A DNA stretch of 64,000 bases from Panorpa germanica (GCA_963678705.1 OY783213.1:10296451-10360450), one strand, 5' to 3'. Positions 10,843 to 23,745 are shown, counted from the stretch's first letter. Program-made: numbers and translations. The notes: generated from the letters alone by a model not told the origin.

Positions 10843-11711
10843 ATGCCTAATAAAAATAAAGCATCTAAGAAGGGAGGTAATATACATAATTATTGATATT
10901 CACTGCTAGTGGTCCGTTTAATAGTCGCTAAATATTTGTTTTTTTTTCTTTAGAGAAACAAGCCTCGCCAATATTCAAGTGGCCGCTTATGAAGTATGGT
11001 CGTTGGAACACAGAAAGTAATCGTTATGAGTTTGAGTACGACATTTATGTTACCCCTGAAGAAGACATGACCCTACAAGTTAAAGATGGGAAAATTATGG
11101 TCTGCAGGGATGAAAAAGTTATTGAAACCTGTAACATCAATGCATGGTTTCTGCGTGGATTTCATAACGACGAGTCGTTGGTTTTTGTTTACCGTGCTAA
11201 TGTAAGATTTCGCAGTAATATTAAGTATTACATTTTTAATCAGCTAATTAATATTTCTTTTATTTCAGAATCGTTTCCGAAAATATCGTGTTATTTTGAC
11301 AACTACAGCGGATTTAATGAAATGTGTACGTTGCTTGCGCGAACAGGACATGTTTATTCACATTTCGATGGAAAGTCGTATTGCTCAAGGTAAACATTTA
11401 AGAATATGTTACAAATTTGAGCCGTTGTTAATATGTATTATTACATTAACTCAAAAATTGCATCAGTTTCAACTATAACACGAGGTATAGATATTTATAT
11501 GTTTTTCTTTTCAGTTGCTATCAAGTTGGCTTCAGTTTGGAAATTTGGAAATTTCACTGTCGAGAACTTTATTGACATGCTAATGGAAAACCAGAATTTC
11601 TTTGATAATCTAGATGACATCATGGAAATAATCCTTGATAACACCGATCTCAAAACTTCTCAAGTTATTGTATCTGCTATATATGAAGCTACAAATAAAC
11701 AACAAAAGTAA
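10843..11711 (+). CDS. REC114-like meiotic recombination protein (candidate)
   Basis: Four exons join in phase: 10843-10876, 10954-11201, 11269-11389 and 11515-11711, giving 199 residues. Residues about 20-125 look like the pleckstrin-type domain of REC114. They have a W-L-(K/R)Y-(G/A)-R opening (WPLMKYGRW), then DMTLQVKDGKIMV, a tryptophan, an FRKYRVIL strand and a CVRCLREQ helix. The C-terminal FIDMLMENQNFFDNLDDIME segment resembles the helix of REC114 that joins MEI4. In yeast and mammals REC114-MEI4 assembles on meiotic axes and activates SPO11 cleavage. The low-complexity middle seen in vertebrates is almost absent, so the protein is shorter (mouse about 260). It converges on NOC3L, 180 bp away. 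The exon model is solid, while the family call rests on weak similarity. Confidence 0.5.
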
Positions 11712-11891
11712 CTAACTTTCATATATTATATACAATAATTGAAGCGCTTACTTAAATACATCCTAAGACAACAGAATAAGACTTATATTAGACATATATA
11801 TTTTATTGAAATAGAAAAATAAAAATTTAACATTGAACAAAATTATAGTTTATTCAAAATCTGATATTATTAACAGTATTTTACATTTACA

Positions 11892-14800
11892 TCATTGTGA
11901 GACATCCTTATAAAAATCAAATGAACCTTGGTTTTCTTTTCTTGCAATACTCTTGCAGTATTCTTCAAATTTTAAACTTGTAAAGAAATGTCGTCCCGGT
12001 TTTAGTTTTCCTGCTGTTTTTTTCGGAACTGGGATTGCTGGTTTAAAACACATTTTAGAGCCATCATATTCCGTGAATAGTTCTTTAGGAGTTCTAAAAA
12101 TAACATTTGTTAAAATTATCAAATTGTTTTTATACATTAATTTTAAAGACATTAAAAACGCAACTCACAATTTTCCAATTTCCGGAGGCAAGCTACCTTC
12201 TCCAGATGCTGGCACTCCAGCAGAAATATGAGCAGCCATCTAAAATAAATTTAAACAATGTTATAATAAATATCTAAATTATTTTTTATGGTATCTGTGT
12301 TATTGTATACACAATTTGATTATTGTTTTTATACCTTTCTAACGGTAGGGTGATAATGTTTACTGGCTAATCTTAGCTCGTATAAAGCTGTAGTGCCAGC
12401 ATTACAATACTCTGGTTCCATTAACTCAGGATCATACCTTCCGGACCCTACGGAAGTGTCTAGATCTAATAACAAGTCAGCCGATTTTGTTACCTGTAAA
12501 TGTAGTTACATGTTATGTAAAATGATATACCGTTTATAGCGCAAGTAAACTAGTGTAGTAAAGGTTCTTAAAAAATACAGTACAATAGTTATTGCAATAT
12601 TACCTGCATGACATTTTTTATAATTCCTAAGCATGCGAGAGCTCCATTATGTTGAACTTGTAATGATAGAGTAGCAAGTCTCTTTAGAAATGCTAATAAT
12701 CTTTGTTGACTAATTTTTTTTCGGCGCTGTATAAGTATACGATTTAATGCTTTTAAAACGATTATTAAATCTTCATGATTTCGACCTGAAATTTAAATTA
12801 TAATGAAATATCTTATAATCCAATCATTACTTAGTTACAGTGAAAATAAAATATACCTGCATTTACTACCAACAAATTTCTATAAAGATGTGTGTAAAAC
12901 CGCAGTGGATCTATATTAAGCACATCTCCTTGTTCAGATAAAATTGTGAACACAGTCTGTACACAATGTAATTGTTCTCTGTGACCAAGAAGTGGTTTTT
13001 CATTGTCATCCTTACTTTGCATTAGGGCGTCCAAAACATCAACCAAGTCAGAATAAAACTCGAAGTTAATAACTTTTGCAAACCTTATAAATTAATTTAT
13101 TTGTATTAATTCAAAAGAAACTTCAGACTTTATTTATATTTGCTTTTTATACATACCTCGCTAGACCTTCCAATGTTACACTTAATAATTTTGAGTTTGG
13201 TGCTTGTTTCAATATCCTAAAATAAATAGTAAACACAAGTTTTGTTATCTCTGTAAGGAAGTGCTGTTTGCTAGTTTTATTTTCTTCTGCTTTGGTTTCC
13301 AACATTTCCTTTTCCAATTCTTCTAATCTCTTACTTCTTTTACGTTCGCGTTTCGAAAGCTTTAATAATTTTTGCTTACGATTCATAAATTTCTTCTGCT
13401 GAATTTCTGCCTCTTTTTCTGCATTTAAATTTACATCTCGAATTCTAAGCGATAATAAAGTTTCCAGAACCTCAACGTGAACTTTATGAGAACGAGATTT
13501 AACCAGGTGATTTATACAACGAACTAGCTGTAACAATTAATTTTATAAGCATCTTATGAAGATGGTAATATAAGTTAATATGTAATACTTACAATCAATG
13601 ATATTTCTCCCTTTTTGTCTTCTTTGAATATAGTTTTGCAGCAATCGCCTACAGTACTTCTAATAGAAGGTAATCTGTGATCCAAAAATGGGACCAACAT
13701 TTGTGCAACATTTTTTGAAAAATTAAAGTATGAATGTGTTATCAAAAGTTCGCTTAAGCATTTTATTGCAACCTCTCCCAATTTAACTTCCTGGAGTGTC
13801 GATTTACGGGTGTCCCCTGTTTTTTTATTGATTGTTGAAGTCATTTTTTCAAGTCTTTGTAAATATTTTTTATAATGAGTTAACAACGAATTTTCAAAAT
13901 TTTGCAAGAGTCTTGTATCTTTTTTCAGCTGAGCATTAGCCTCTTGATGTTTTATTTGGTACTCAGGAAGAATGTCTTTTAAGACTTCCAATATAGATAC
14001 TGTAGCTAATTTTCTAACTGTGAACAAATTATCAATATTGTCTTTCTTGGCATCCATTAAACTGAGTAACTCATAAAAGTTCTTTATTTTCTTTTCAGGA
14101 CTTTCCAGCAACCCTGAACATAAAATACCAATTTTAAATTTTTGTTTTTGTAATTCAATTTGCCTTTTTGCTAACAATTCTGCTGTAGTTATTGGTTTTG
14201 TGACATCAAGTTCCTGTGTATCCACAACTTCTAGAAATTCATCATCAGAGTCTTTATTTTCTTCATTGTTATCAACAGTTTCTGTTTCTTCATATCCGTT
14301 TGTTTCTTCTTCAATATCTTCTTCAACTGATCGCATAACAAGTCCAGTTTTTGTTTTGATTGGTAATAGGTGTTTAGTTCGTTTGGAATTATCCTTAGTT
14401 ACTCCTTCTTGTTCTTCATATTCAACTTCTAACTCATCTTCGACATCATCAATCTTTCTCTTACGTCTGGGTTTTTCTGCATCTGTTGTATTCAACTCAT
14501 CAGTATTCATAAATCTAAAAGTAAATAATCAATCTGTTGTTATTTAACATCGATCTCTGAAAGGAGGGAGAAATGCTACATTGTACCTTATTTTCTGAAG
14601 TATCGAGTAAGAACTAGATCTCTCAGCAACTGTTTTTTTTAAGAAAGCTAAATCTTCTTTCTCAACCATTTCAAGCATTCCTTGTCCATGATCACTTTCT
14701 TCTGAATCGCTGAATTCCTGCTGATTTTTGTTAATACTAACATCTGCAACATTTTTCAACAGAGGCTTTTTGTTTCTTTTTGATTTTATTTTTCCTTGTT

Positions 14801-14943
14801 TAACTAATTTATTTCGGGTTTGATTGTTCCGTTTTACTTTGCTAATTTTTCCTTTTTTTCCTTTCTAGAAATAGTAAATACTGGTTAAATGTAACTTAAA
14901 TTATCTGTTATATATTTTATAAACTGATACATACAGTAGCCAT
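11892..14943 (-). CDS. NOC3L: Nucleolar complex protein 3 (NOC3-like)
   Basis: Nine exons in descending order: 14943-14935, 14864-14587, 14514-13593, 13527-13157, 13083-12857, 12785-12604, 12493-12335, 12239-12169 and 12093-11892. They give 806 residues, the usual size of the family. NOC3 pairs with NOC2 in pre-60S ribosomal particles and helps their maturation and export. In yeast it also acts in replication licensing. A basic nucleolar N-terminus is followed by an acidic stretch (residues about 105-180), then a helical NOC3 domain and the CBF/Mak21-type domain. The clearest conserved block is [20 protein letters not shown] near residues 575-600. Also family-typical are the [16 protein letters not shown] segment and the end around [13 protein letters not shown]. 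The first exon encodes only MAT. SRP72 starts divergently 355 bp away. Confidence 0.95.
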
Positions 14944-15298
14944 ATTTTAAAAAAATATTTATTATAAGTAATTATATAAATAATAACAAAAACTTCACGT
15001 GTTTTAAAATTGAGTTTAAAATGCCCTAGAAATTTTATAGGTTATGTGTCACCGGTACTTCTCAGGTATAGGTAACTTGCAGAATAAAATATGTGTGGCA
15101 ATGTGTGAGCCTTCGTTTCAACAGCACATAAAGTGACACACATTTGAATTCAAACAATAAGCAACGTGGTACAACAATCAAAAAGGAGCACGATTACCAA
15201 CACCACTATCATTTTATTTTAATAATGTCATATGCTAGCATATTAAATAGTTTTTATATTTTTTTATCGTAATTTCTAATAGTTAAAACCAGTAAAAG
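14944..15298. promoter_or_regulatory. Shared promoter interval NOC3L/SRP72
   Basis: 355 bp separate the two start codons of oppositely directed genes. Both serve ribosome or translation functions, so a bidirectional promoter is likely. No specific motif was identified. Confidence 0.4.
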
Positions 15299-18200
15299 AT
15301 GTCCACACAAAAGGAAAGTAACATAAGGGCTTCTTACATTGAATTAAATAGGTATGGGCAAAACGGTGAATATGAAAAAGCATTAAAGTCAGCGAATAAA
15401 AGTAAGTCATCTTCTTTTGATTGATTGATAACTTAAACTATATTTTAATTTAAATGAAATTGCAGTCCTACAAAATGCACCTGATGAGGAGAAAGCATTT
15501 CAGTGTAAAGTTGTTTGTTTAATACATCTGTCTAAATTCAATGATGCTCTTCAGTTTATTGTTAGACAACCAAAATTTTCACCTGGTTTGGTTTTCGAAA
15601 AAGCTTACTCTGAATATCGGCTTAATAAAACACTAGATGCTTTGAAAACAGTGGATAGTGCACCTACTTTAACACAAGAATTAAAAGAATTGCGAGCACA
15701 GATTTTGTATAAACTTGAAAACTATGAAGAATGTTTTGATGCTTATCGAGATATTATAAAAAATACTCACGATGATTATGATGACGAGAGAACTACTAAT
15801 TTGTCCGCTGTTATTGCTAATATGTGTAATGAGAGCTCCGTAAGTAAATGAGAATTAATAACACGAAATATGGTAATTATTCGATATACCCCCACGTTTG
15901 TTTTGAATCTTATTAAAAGGAAAGTACTGCCCTTTCGTGTGTTTTATGGCGCTATATCGAACAATTACTGAAATATTGCATAAAATATATCATAAAATTG
16001 TAATTGCTTTAACAGGCAAGGGAATTACCAGATTTACAAGAAAACACATATGAATTGTGTTACAATTCTGCATGTGCTTTAGCAGGAAAGAAAAAATACG
16101 CAGAAGCAGAAAATAAGTTAAAAATTAGCGAAAGCCTTTGTCGTGAATCTCTTGCAGAAGAAGCTGAAACAACAGAAGAAGATATACAAGATGAATTAGC
16201 AATTGTAAAGTAGGTAGTACTTAGTATTTTATGATATATTCATATCATAAAATATTTAGTATTGACTTATTGTATTTTGTACAGGGTACAACTTGCTTAT
16301 TGTTTACAAATGCAAGGACGGGAGAAAGAGGCTGCAATTATCTACGCTGATGCTCTTAAACATAAGCCTGATGATGTAGCTCTAGTTGCTGTAGCAAGTA
16401 ACAATATTGTGGCAATAAACAAAGATCAAAATATGTTTGAATCTAAGAAAAAAATAAAAGCTGCTATGGCAGACGCAGTGGAGCATAAGTTGACATCCAG
16501 GCAAAAGAAATGTATTGCTTTGAATAATTGTTTATTAGCATTATTTACAAATCAGGTAAACTTATTTATTGTTTCTAGTTGTAGTACTTTGAATGGTAAC
16601 AATTGGAAGACTAACAATACAGTCATAATTATTTATTGCATAAATAAAACTAAATAGTAGTTTGCATATATGGCTTGGTAACATATTTTTCTGAGCTTTT
16701 TTTATTGTAAGTCTTCCGTTATTTCCGGTCATCCTATTATAAAGCTGCTCTCACTCTGGAATAGATTTTTTAATAGGTTGTTGAATTCTAGTGGTTTCGC
16801 CTTACCACACTTCTCCTCATGATGAAGTGTGTTTATGCGAAACAACTAGTCTGTTCCGGTGTGAGAGAATTCTAACTAATTATTGTTTTACTATTTTTCA
16901 TTTAAATTATTTAATCCGTCATTTACCTTTAAGTATTTTTGTTATTTAGAGTGAGCAGTGCCAGCAATTTTGCACCCGTTTAGTAGAAAAATATCCTGAT
17001 ACAGAATATGAAGCTGTTTTAATTAAAGCTACACAACTTTCGAAGGACAACAAAGTTAAGGATGCATCTGCTATGTTAAAGAAGTATGCTACTGGTCATC
17101 CTGATAAACAGTTGGATATTCATTTTGCTTCTGTTCAACTTTTATTATCACAAGTAAATTAAAAAATATTGATTATTATAATTGATGTTTTCCCAAAAAT
17201 TACTTCATAAGACAATATATTTATACTATGTATTTAGGGTGAACGTAAAGAGGCAATTAAAGTTCTTCAAGAATTGGGGGAAGCGCGTTATCGGCCAGGT
17301 GTCGTATCCGCTCTAGTCAGTTTGCTTCTAGGTGATGGGCAAAATGATGCAGCATCGCAGGTTCTAAAAGATGCTGTGGAATGGTACAAGAAGAGCAAGG
17401 TATTTTTCGTTCTACTGATAACAAAGGTAACAGAATTTATTTCTAAATTATTAATATTTCTTAACAGGTGAGTGCTGGAGATTTGAGTAGCATGTGGAGA
17501 CAAGCAGCAGATTTTCATCTCAGGGGAGGAGAACCTAAAACAGCTGCAAGCAGTTTAGAGGAACTTTTGAAGACCAATCCAAAAGATGTTAAAACTTTGG
17601 CACAATTAGTAATTGCCTACGCCCAGTTTGATCCTGATAAAGCTCAAAAGGTTTGTCTCAAAAAACACACCCTTATTATATTGAACTATTAATAAATAAT
17701 AATGAATATGCAATTTTATATATATATTCAATTATTTATATATTCAATTTATATTAGATTAGTAAACAACTTCCTGCTTTTGGAGTAGAAGGAGCTGACG
17801 TAGACGCACTTGAGAATTCGAGCTGGGTGTTAGGATCTAAAGGAAAGAAAGCTGGAAAAATAGAACAGTCCCCTGGGTGAGACTTTTAATAAGTAATGGA
17901 GTTAATTAATTACATTACTTATATTTATAAAATGTTAAATGTGTTTTAGAACTCCGGGAGCAGAATTGCTTCAACAAGCAAAGAAGAAAAACAAAAAGAA
18001 GAAGGGAAAATTACCTAAAAATTATGATGCCAGTCAAGCTCCCGATCCTGAACGTTGGCTGCCCAAGCATGAAAGAACCGGCTTCAGGAAGAAGCGGGAT
18101 AGACGTATGAAAGATATTATTAAAGGCTCGCAAGGAATGGCAACAGGAGCTGCTGATATGTAGTAAGTTATGATTTCTAAAAGAAACCGTAGAGTAAATA

Positions 18201-18380
18201 TAAAATTAATTTAATGGATATCTAATAAAATTAATTAATTCTTTTAGTGACATGTCTAAAGTACAGAACCAGCAAGTAAAAGGTTCTCCAGCCCCTGTTA
18301 TCAGCCCAGAAGCTGCAGGACCTCGTCAACAACAGAGGAAAATACAGCAAAAGAAGAAAAAGAAGGGTGGTAAATGGTAA
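15299..18380 (+). CDS. SRP72: Signal recognition particle subunit SRP72
   Basis: Ten exons: 15299-15401, 15466-15839, 16016-16209, 16285-16555, 16950-17153, 17238-17399, 17468-17650, 17758-17876, 17950-18162 and 18248-18380. They give 651 residues, close to human SRP72. SRP72 binds SRP68 and the 7S RNA in the cytosolic particle that brings ribosomes with signal peptides to the ER. The first 500 residues form TPR-type helical repeats. The C-terminus carries the SRP72 RNA-binding region, with the conserved DPERWLPKHERTGFRKKRDR segment beginning 7 residues after the lysine-rich tract KKKNKKKKGKLPK (the spacer is NYDASQA), and the chain ends in another lysine tract. The start is the first in-frame ATG. 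Intron 4 contains a long hairpin. Rheb follows on the same strand. Confidence 0.95.
16743..16872. repeat. Hairpin repeat in SRP72 intron 4
   Basis: An imperfect inverted repeat. The left arm CTCTCACTCTGGAATAG, then TAGTGGTTTCGCC and ACACTTC, is mirrored by GAAGTGT, GCGAAACAACTAG and CTGTTCCGGTGTGAGAG on the right. The loop is about 10 bases. The left arm has an extra insert of about 20 bases. It is probably a small hairpin MITE. A structured intronic RNA is less likely. Confidence 0.6.
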
Positions 18381-18889
18381 TTAATTAAAATTATAAAGTA
18401 TCTACTGAATTAGAATTATCATGTAAAACATATTGTACATTTGTATGAATTGGTACAGGAAATATATTTAAAAACATATATAAGTATTAATGTTTTCTTT
18501 TTAAATAATAATAATTTTAATGTTAAAATGATAATCAAACGTTTCTGAGAAAAAAAAGGGAAATTCGTCAATTGCACATTACTTTTTCTGGAAGTATCAT
18601 TTAAAAATGTTTAAAAATATAGAAAATCCTTTTACTTTTACAAATTAAAAGAAAAGTGTTACCTGATGTGTTAATGAAGTATTTGCACGTAAAGCTCTTT
18701 GACGTAATTTACGTCACTTCATTCAATTTCATTGTACACAAATGGCGTCTTATATATACAATACGCATAAGTTAATTAACAAGTAGATATTTTAATTTAT
18801 AAAACAACAGTTAGTTTAATATTACTTGCAATCAAAGTATTGTTAAATTATAAAGTTATAAGTGTGTTTTAAATAATTTCATTTCAAAA

Positions 18890-20125
18890 ATGCCTTCCAG
18901 GGAACGTAAGATTGCAATGATGGGTTATAGATCAGTAGGTCAGTAATATTGTTAATTGATAGAATAATATTATTATTATGTACATTAAAGTTACAAAAGT
19001 TAATTGTTTTGTTATAGGAAAATCTTCACTAAGTATACAGTTTGTTGAAGGTCAATTTGTAGATTCATACGATCCTACTATCGAAAACAGTAAGAATGAC
19101 ATTTGTAAAAAATATCTACTCCGTATTTGATTTTTTTTTGATAATGTTTAATACTTAGATTGCTGTAATCATTAGGTCGTTTACTGGCTCTTATCTTCTA
19201 TTAGAGTTTGAGATAAAAAAGTTATTAAACCATATTTGATATTTTATTATTTATATTAAGGTTGTTGAGTATGTAATATGTTTTAAGGCACGTGCAATAA
19301 AGTGGTTTTTATTTAATTTTAGCGTTTACAAAAACAACTAGGGTTAATTCTACAGAATATGAAGTTAAACTTGTTGATACTGCAGGGCAGGACGAATACA
19401 GCATATTTCCAGCACAATACAGTATGGATTTCCATGGATACGTTTTGGTATATTCGATAACAAGTTCCAAATCATTTGAAGTCGTTCAAATTATTTATGA
19501 TAAATTACTGGATATGATGGGAAAAGTGCAGTAAGTATTTGCACCGTCAAAATTGTGCAGCTATGTTTTTAGTTTTTAACTTAACATTAATTTTTTACGC
19601 TTGTTATACTTGGTTGTAACTTAGATTTTCTTCTATATATTTGCAGAGTTCCCATTGTCTTAGTTGGTAACAAAACAGATCTTCATATGGAGAGAATGAT
19701 TACAACCGAGGAAGGTAAACGTCTTGCAGATAGCTGGAAGGCACATTTTTTGGAAACGTCTGCTAAGCAAAATGAGGTAAAGCTTTATGTGTTCTATTGA
19801 CGAACATTTTATAATGATTTTTACACAAAACTTAAAATTTATATAGTTTAACGTAATATTTTTGCATAAAGATCCTTTCCTTACTTCAGAAAACCTAAAT
19901 TTATGTAAAAGGTACATATTTTTATGTTAAATAAACACATAATTATATATAACTGTGTTTAGCGGGTTTATTGTTGTACATTTTGTAATATATATTTCAT
20001 CTACAGTATAATGATTGAATAAATTTTTGTTTCAGTCTGTAGCTGAAATATTTCACGCTCTACTTGTAGAAATCGAACGGGCCGATGGTAATCCCCAGGA
20101 AAAGAGCAGTTGTACAATATCTTGA
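18890..20125 (+). CDS. Rheb: GTPase Rheb
   Basis: Five exons: 18890-18938, 19018-19089, 19323-19530, 19647-19776 and 20036-20125, giving 182 residues. Rheb-GTP directly activates TOR complex 1 on lysosomal membranes and is switched off by TSC2. The P-loop is GYRSVGKSS, with arginine at the position of Ras Gly12, a Rheb hallmark. Switch I (YDPTIENTFTK), DTAGQDEY, NKTD and the ETSAK G5 motif are all present. The C-terminus ends CTIS, a CaaX box that predicts farnesylation. The length matches human Rheb (184). Polyadenylation signals of the AATAAA type lie shortly after the stop, near 20180. Confidence 0.97.
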
Positions 20126-20693
20126 ATAACATAGAATTTAACAAATGCATTCTAGTTAAATTAATGAAACAAGAGCAATGCAATAAAATAAAGAAAAATA
20201 ATCTTTCTTAAACAATCGTTTCAAGAAGGAATTTTATTATAAGTTAAAATAGATTAATATATTCATTTAATGTTAGAAATGTTTTTTTTTGTTTGTGGAT
20301 TTTGGGTATAACCAATTAATTTTCTTTGTTCATTAATTAAAATTAAAAAGTGTGCATATATGTTTCTGTAACTTGTTGATAAAAATATTCCTTCTAGAAA
20401 TTGATCAAATTTATTTTAACCAAATTGAAAATATATAGCATATGTTACTTTATTTGTTACATTATTTGTTGTAAATGATTTTTCGAAAATATTTTTTTAT
20501 ATTTTAAAAATATAGTACAATTTTCGTATGCATGTCTACAGATGTTTTTTAAGAAGTTATATTTTAGTAAGTTCTCGCTAAGTATCTATAAATATTTGTT
20601 TTTAATCCTAAAAATATTGTGTTTTATTTCTACTTTTAATGTATAAAATGGTTTTTAGCTTGAAGTTGTACCTCATAATTTTTAAACAGAAGT
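20126..20693. other. Rheb 3' UTR and intergenic
   Basis: The first part is the likely Rheb 3' UTR, with AATAAA-like signals near 20180. The rest is AT-rich with nothing recognised. Confidence 0.5.
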
Positions 20694-20816
20694 GTTAGTG
20701 TAGTTTCAACAAATCAGGAGCAATAATAAGCGCCATCCATTATGTAAAAGTATAACTTAAATTCTACTTCATCGCCATCTACTACAGAGTAGATAACTAA
20801 ACTACTTACGCCTAAA
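20694..20816 (+). repeat. Satellite-associated flank module
   Basis: This is the same sequence as 53334-53440 and, inverted, 51808-51913. It includes AGTGTTAGTGTAGTT and CTTCATCGCCATCTA followed by CAGAGTAGATAACTAAA. In all three places it lies beside arrays of the gaaagaag..tata repeat family, so it probably belongs to one element. Confidence 0.8.
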
Positions 20817-20979
20817 AAATATGCAGCTAAAGATGCTTCACTTTTTAATGTTTTTAGCAAATAGTGCATTGTCAGCATTAGTTACTTATTCATGTTGAAA
20901 CTGAATAATAATTCTACGCAAAGTAAGAAAGTGAAGCTCAAAATGTACCATTAAATTAAGAAATTAAATTGTGATAAAA

Positions 20980-21557
20980 TATCCAAACTTTTCTGACAAT
21001 ACACAATTTTAATAAGGCATGTTAATCATAAGGAAAAGATTTATTTTTTTAATTTTGACTAAAATAAGATTTTTTTGTATTTCTTTAGATGTAAAAAATT
21101 ATACTCTTATTAAAAATGTAAAGGTAAATTAAAAATTATGAAAATAAAAATACTTAAAATTTATTTTACTTCTTTTATTTATATAATTCATACTATTTAC
21201 AGGTTTCCTTTTCCTTTTTACAAAATCGATATTTTTTTGGTTTTTAGTATTAAGTAATGTTATGTAATTTTAAAGTGTAGTTGCAATATAACAGGCGCAA
21301 CAAGGATCTATGTACTTGTTAAAAGCAACGCAGAAATTATATTTTTACATTTTAGAATCTTGTTAAAAAAAGAATTTCTACATTTTTTGAGATGAAAAGA
21401 GGTTATACTCTTGTTAGACATGATAAAAATGTATTATTTTTAATTTTAGCAAAATTACGATTTTGTGCATATCTTACGATGAAAGAAGATTATTAAAAAC
21501 TTGTAAAAAACAGTGAAAAAGTTAAATTTTTTAATTATATTAAAAATGAATTTTCTT
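20980..21557 (+). repeat. Diverged satellite units
   Basis: Decayed copies of the GAAAGAAG..TATA..CTTGTTAAAA unit, recognisable around 21095, 21395 and 21480. They lead into the regular array. Confidence 0.55.
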
Positions 21558-23745
21558 AAATTTTTTCAACGAAAGAAGGCTATAATCTTGTTTAAAATGA
21601 TGAAAAGGTTCAGTTTATTATTGTAAAAGCAATTCATTTTTTTCAACGAAAGAAGGCTATAATCTTGTTAAAAATGATGAAAAGGTTCACTTTATTATTT
21701 TAAAAGCAATTAATTTTTTTCAACGAAAGAAGACTATAATCTTCTTAAAAACAGCGAAAAAGTTAACTTTTTTAATTTTATTTAAAATTAATTTTCTGTA
21801 TTTTTTTCAACGAAAGAAGACTATAATCTTGTTAAAAATGATGAAAAGGTTCACTTTATTATTTTAAAAGCAATTAATTTTTTTCAACGAAAGAAGACTA
21901 TAATCTTCTTAAAAACAACGAAAAAGTTAACTTTTTTAATTTTATTTAAAATTGATTTTCTGTATTTTTTTCAACGAAAGAAGACTATAATCTTCTTAAA
22001 AACAGCGAAAATGTTAACTTTTTTAATTTTATTTAAAATTAATTTTCTGTATTTTTTTCAACGAAAGAAGGCTATAATCTTGTTAAAAATTAAGAAAAGG
22101 TTCACTTTATTATTTTAAAAGCAATTAATTTTTTTCAACGAAAGAAGACTATAATCTTCTTAAAAACAGCGAAAAAGTGAACTTTTTTAATTTTATTTAA
22201 AATTAATTTTCTGTATTTTTTTCAACGAAAGAAGGCTATAATCTTGTTAAAAATGATGAAAAGGTTCACTTTATTATTTTAAAAGCAATTAATTTTTTTC
22301 AACGAAAGAAGACTATAATCTTCTTAAAAACAGCGAAAAAGTTAACTTTTTTAATTTTATTTAAAATTAATTTTCTGTATTTTTTTCAACGAAAGAAGGC
22401 TATAATCTTGTTAAAAATTAAGAAAAGGTTCACTTTATTATTTTAAAAGCAATTAATTTTTTTCAACGAAAGAAGACTATAATCTTCTTAAAAACAGCGA
22501 AAAAGTTAACTTTTTTAATTTTATTTAAAATTAATTCTCTGTATTTTTTTCAACGAAAGAAGGCTATAATCTTGTTAAAAATTAAGAAAAGGTTCACTTT
22601 ATTATTTTAAAAGCAATTAATTTTTTTCAACGAAAGAAGACTATAATCTTCTTAAAAACAGCGAAAAAGTTAACTTTTTTAATTTTATTTAAAATTAATT
22701 TTCTGTATTTTTTTCAACGAAAGAAGGCTATAATATTGTTAAAAATTAAGAAAAGGTTCACTTTATTATTTTAAAAGCAATTAATTTTTTTCAACGAAAG
22801 AAGACTATAATCTTCTTAAAAACAGCGAAAAAGTTAACTTTTTTAATTTTATTTAAAATTAATTTTCTGTATTTTTTTCAACGAAAGAAGGCTATAATCT
22901 TGTTAAAAATTAAGAAAAGGTTCACTTTATTATTTTAAAAGCAATTAATTTTTTTCAACGAAAGAAGACTATAATCTTCTTAAAAACAGCGAAAAAGTTA
23001 ACTTTTTTAATTTTATTTAAAATTAATTCTCTGTATTTTTTTCAACGAAAGAAGGCTATAATCTTCTTAAAAACAGTGAAAAAGTTAACTTTTTTAATAT
23101 TATTTAAAATTAATTTTCTGTATTTTTTTCAACGAAAGAAGACTATAATCTTCTTAAAAACAGCAAAAAAGTTAACTTTTTTAATATTATTTAAAATTAA
23201 TTTTCTGTATTTTTTTCAACGAAAGAAGACTATAATCTTGTTAAAAATGATGAAAAGGTTCACTTTATTATTTTAAAAGCAATTAATTTTTTTCAACGAA
23301 AGAAGACTATAATCTTCTTAAAAACAACGAAAAAGTTAACTTTTTTAATTTTATTTAAAATTGATTTTCTGTATTTTTTTCAACGAAAGAAGACTATAAT
23401 CTTAAAAACAGCGAAAATGTTAACTTTTATAATATTATTTAAAATTAATTTTCTGTATTTTTTTCAACGAAAGAAGACTATAATCTTCTTAAAAACAGCG
23501 AAAAAGTGAACTTTTTTAATTTTATTTAAAATTAATTTTCTGTATTTTTTTCAACGAAAGAAGACTATAATCTTGTTAAAAACAGTGAAAAAGTTAACTT
23601 TTTTAATTTTATTTAAAATTAATTTTCTGTATTTTTTTCAACGAAAGAAGACTATAATCTTTTTAAAAATGATGAAAAGGTTCAGTTTATTATTTTAAAA
23701 GCAAATTGTTTGTAGTATTATTTCCAGCGAAAGAAGGCCCAGTAA
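21558..23745 (+). repeat. Satellite array, 77/87-bp alternating units
   Basis: About 26 tandem units begin CAACGAAAGAAG, then RCTATAATCTT. Two unit types alternate. A 77-bp type continues GTTAAAAATGATGAAAAGG and ends AAAAGCAATTAA. An 87-bp type continues CTTAAAAACAGCGAAAAAG and ends ATTTTCTGTA. Measured starts at 21644, 21721 and 21808 give 77 and 87 bp, a 164-bp higher-order dimer. Variants GATGAAAAGG and TTAAGAAAAGG mark subfamilies of the 77-bp type. Near 23040-23660 the alternation breaks and 87-bp units run consecutively. The small open frames inside are repeat artefacts. Confidence 0.93.

Noticed and set aside
14200..14547. 115-codon plus-strand serine-rich frame
   Set aside because: It is the antisense shadow of the acidic NOC3L exon 3.
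23076..23276. 66-codon frame in the satellite
   Set aside because: It is a translation of repeated 87-bp units with a repeating peptide and occurs because one unit phase lacks stops.
21558..23745. CRISPR-like array
   Set aside because: Units are directly adjacent, with no unique spacers of constant length, and the host is an insect. It is a satellite.
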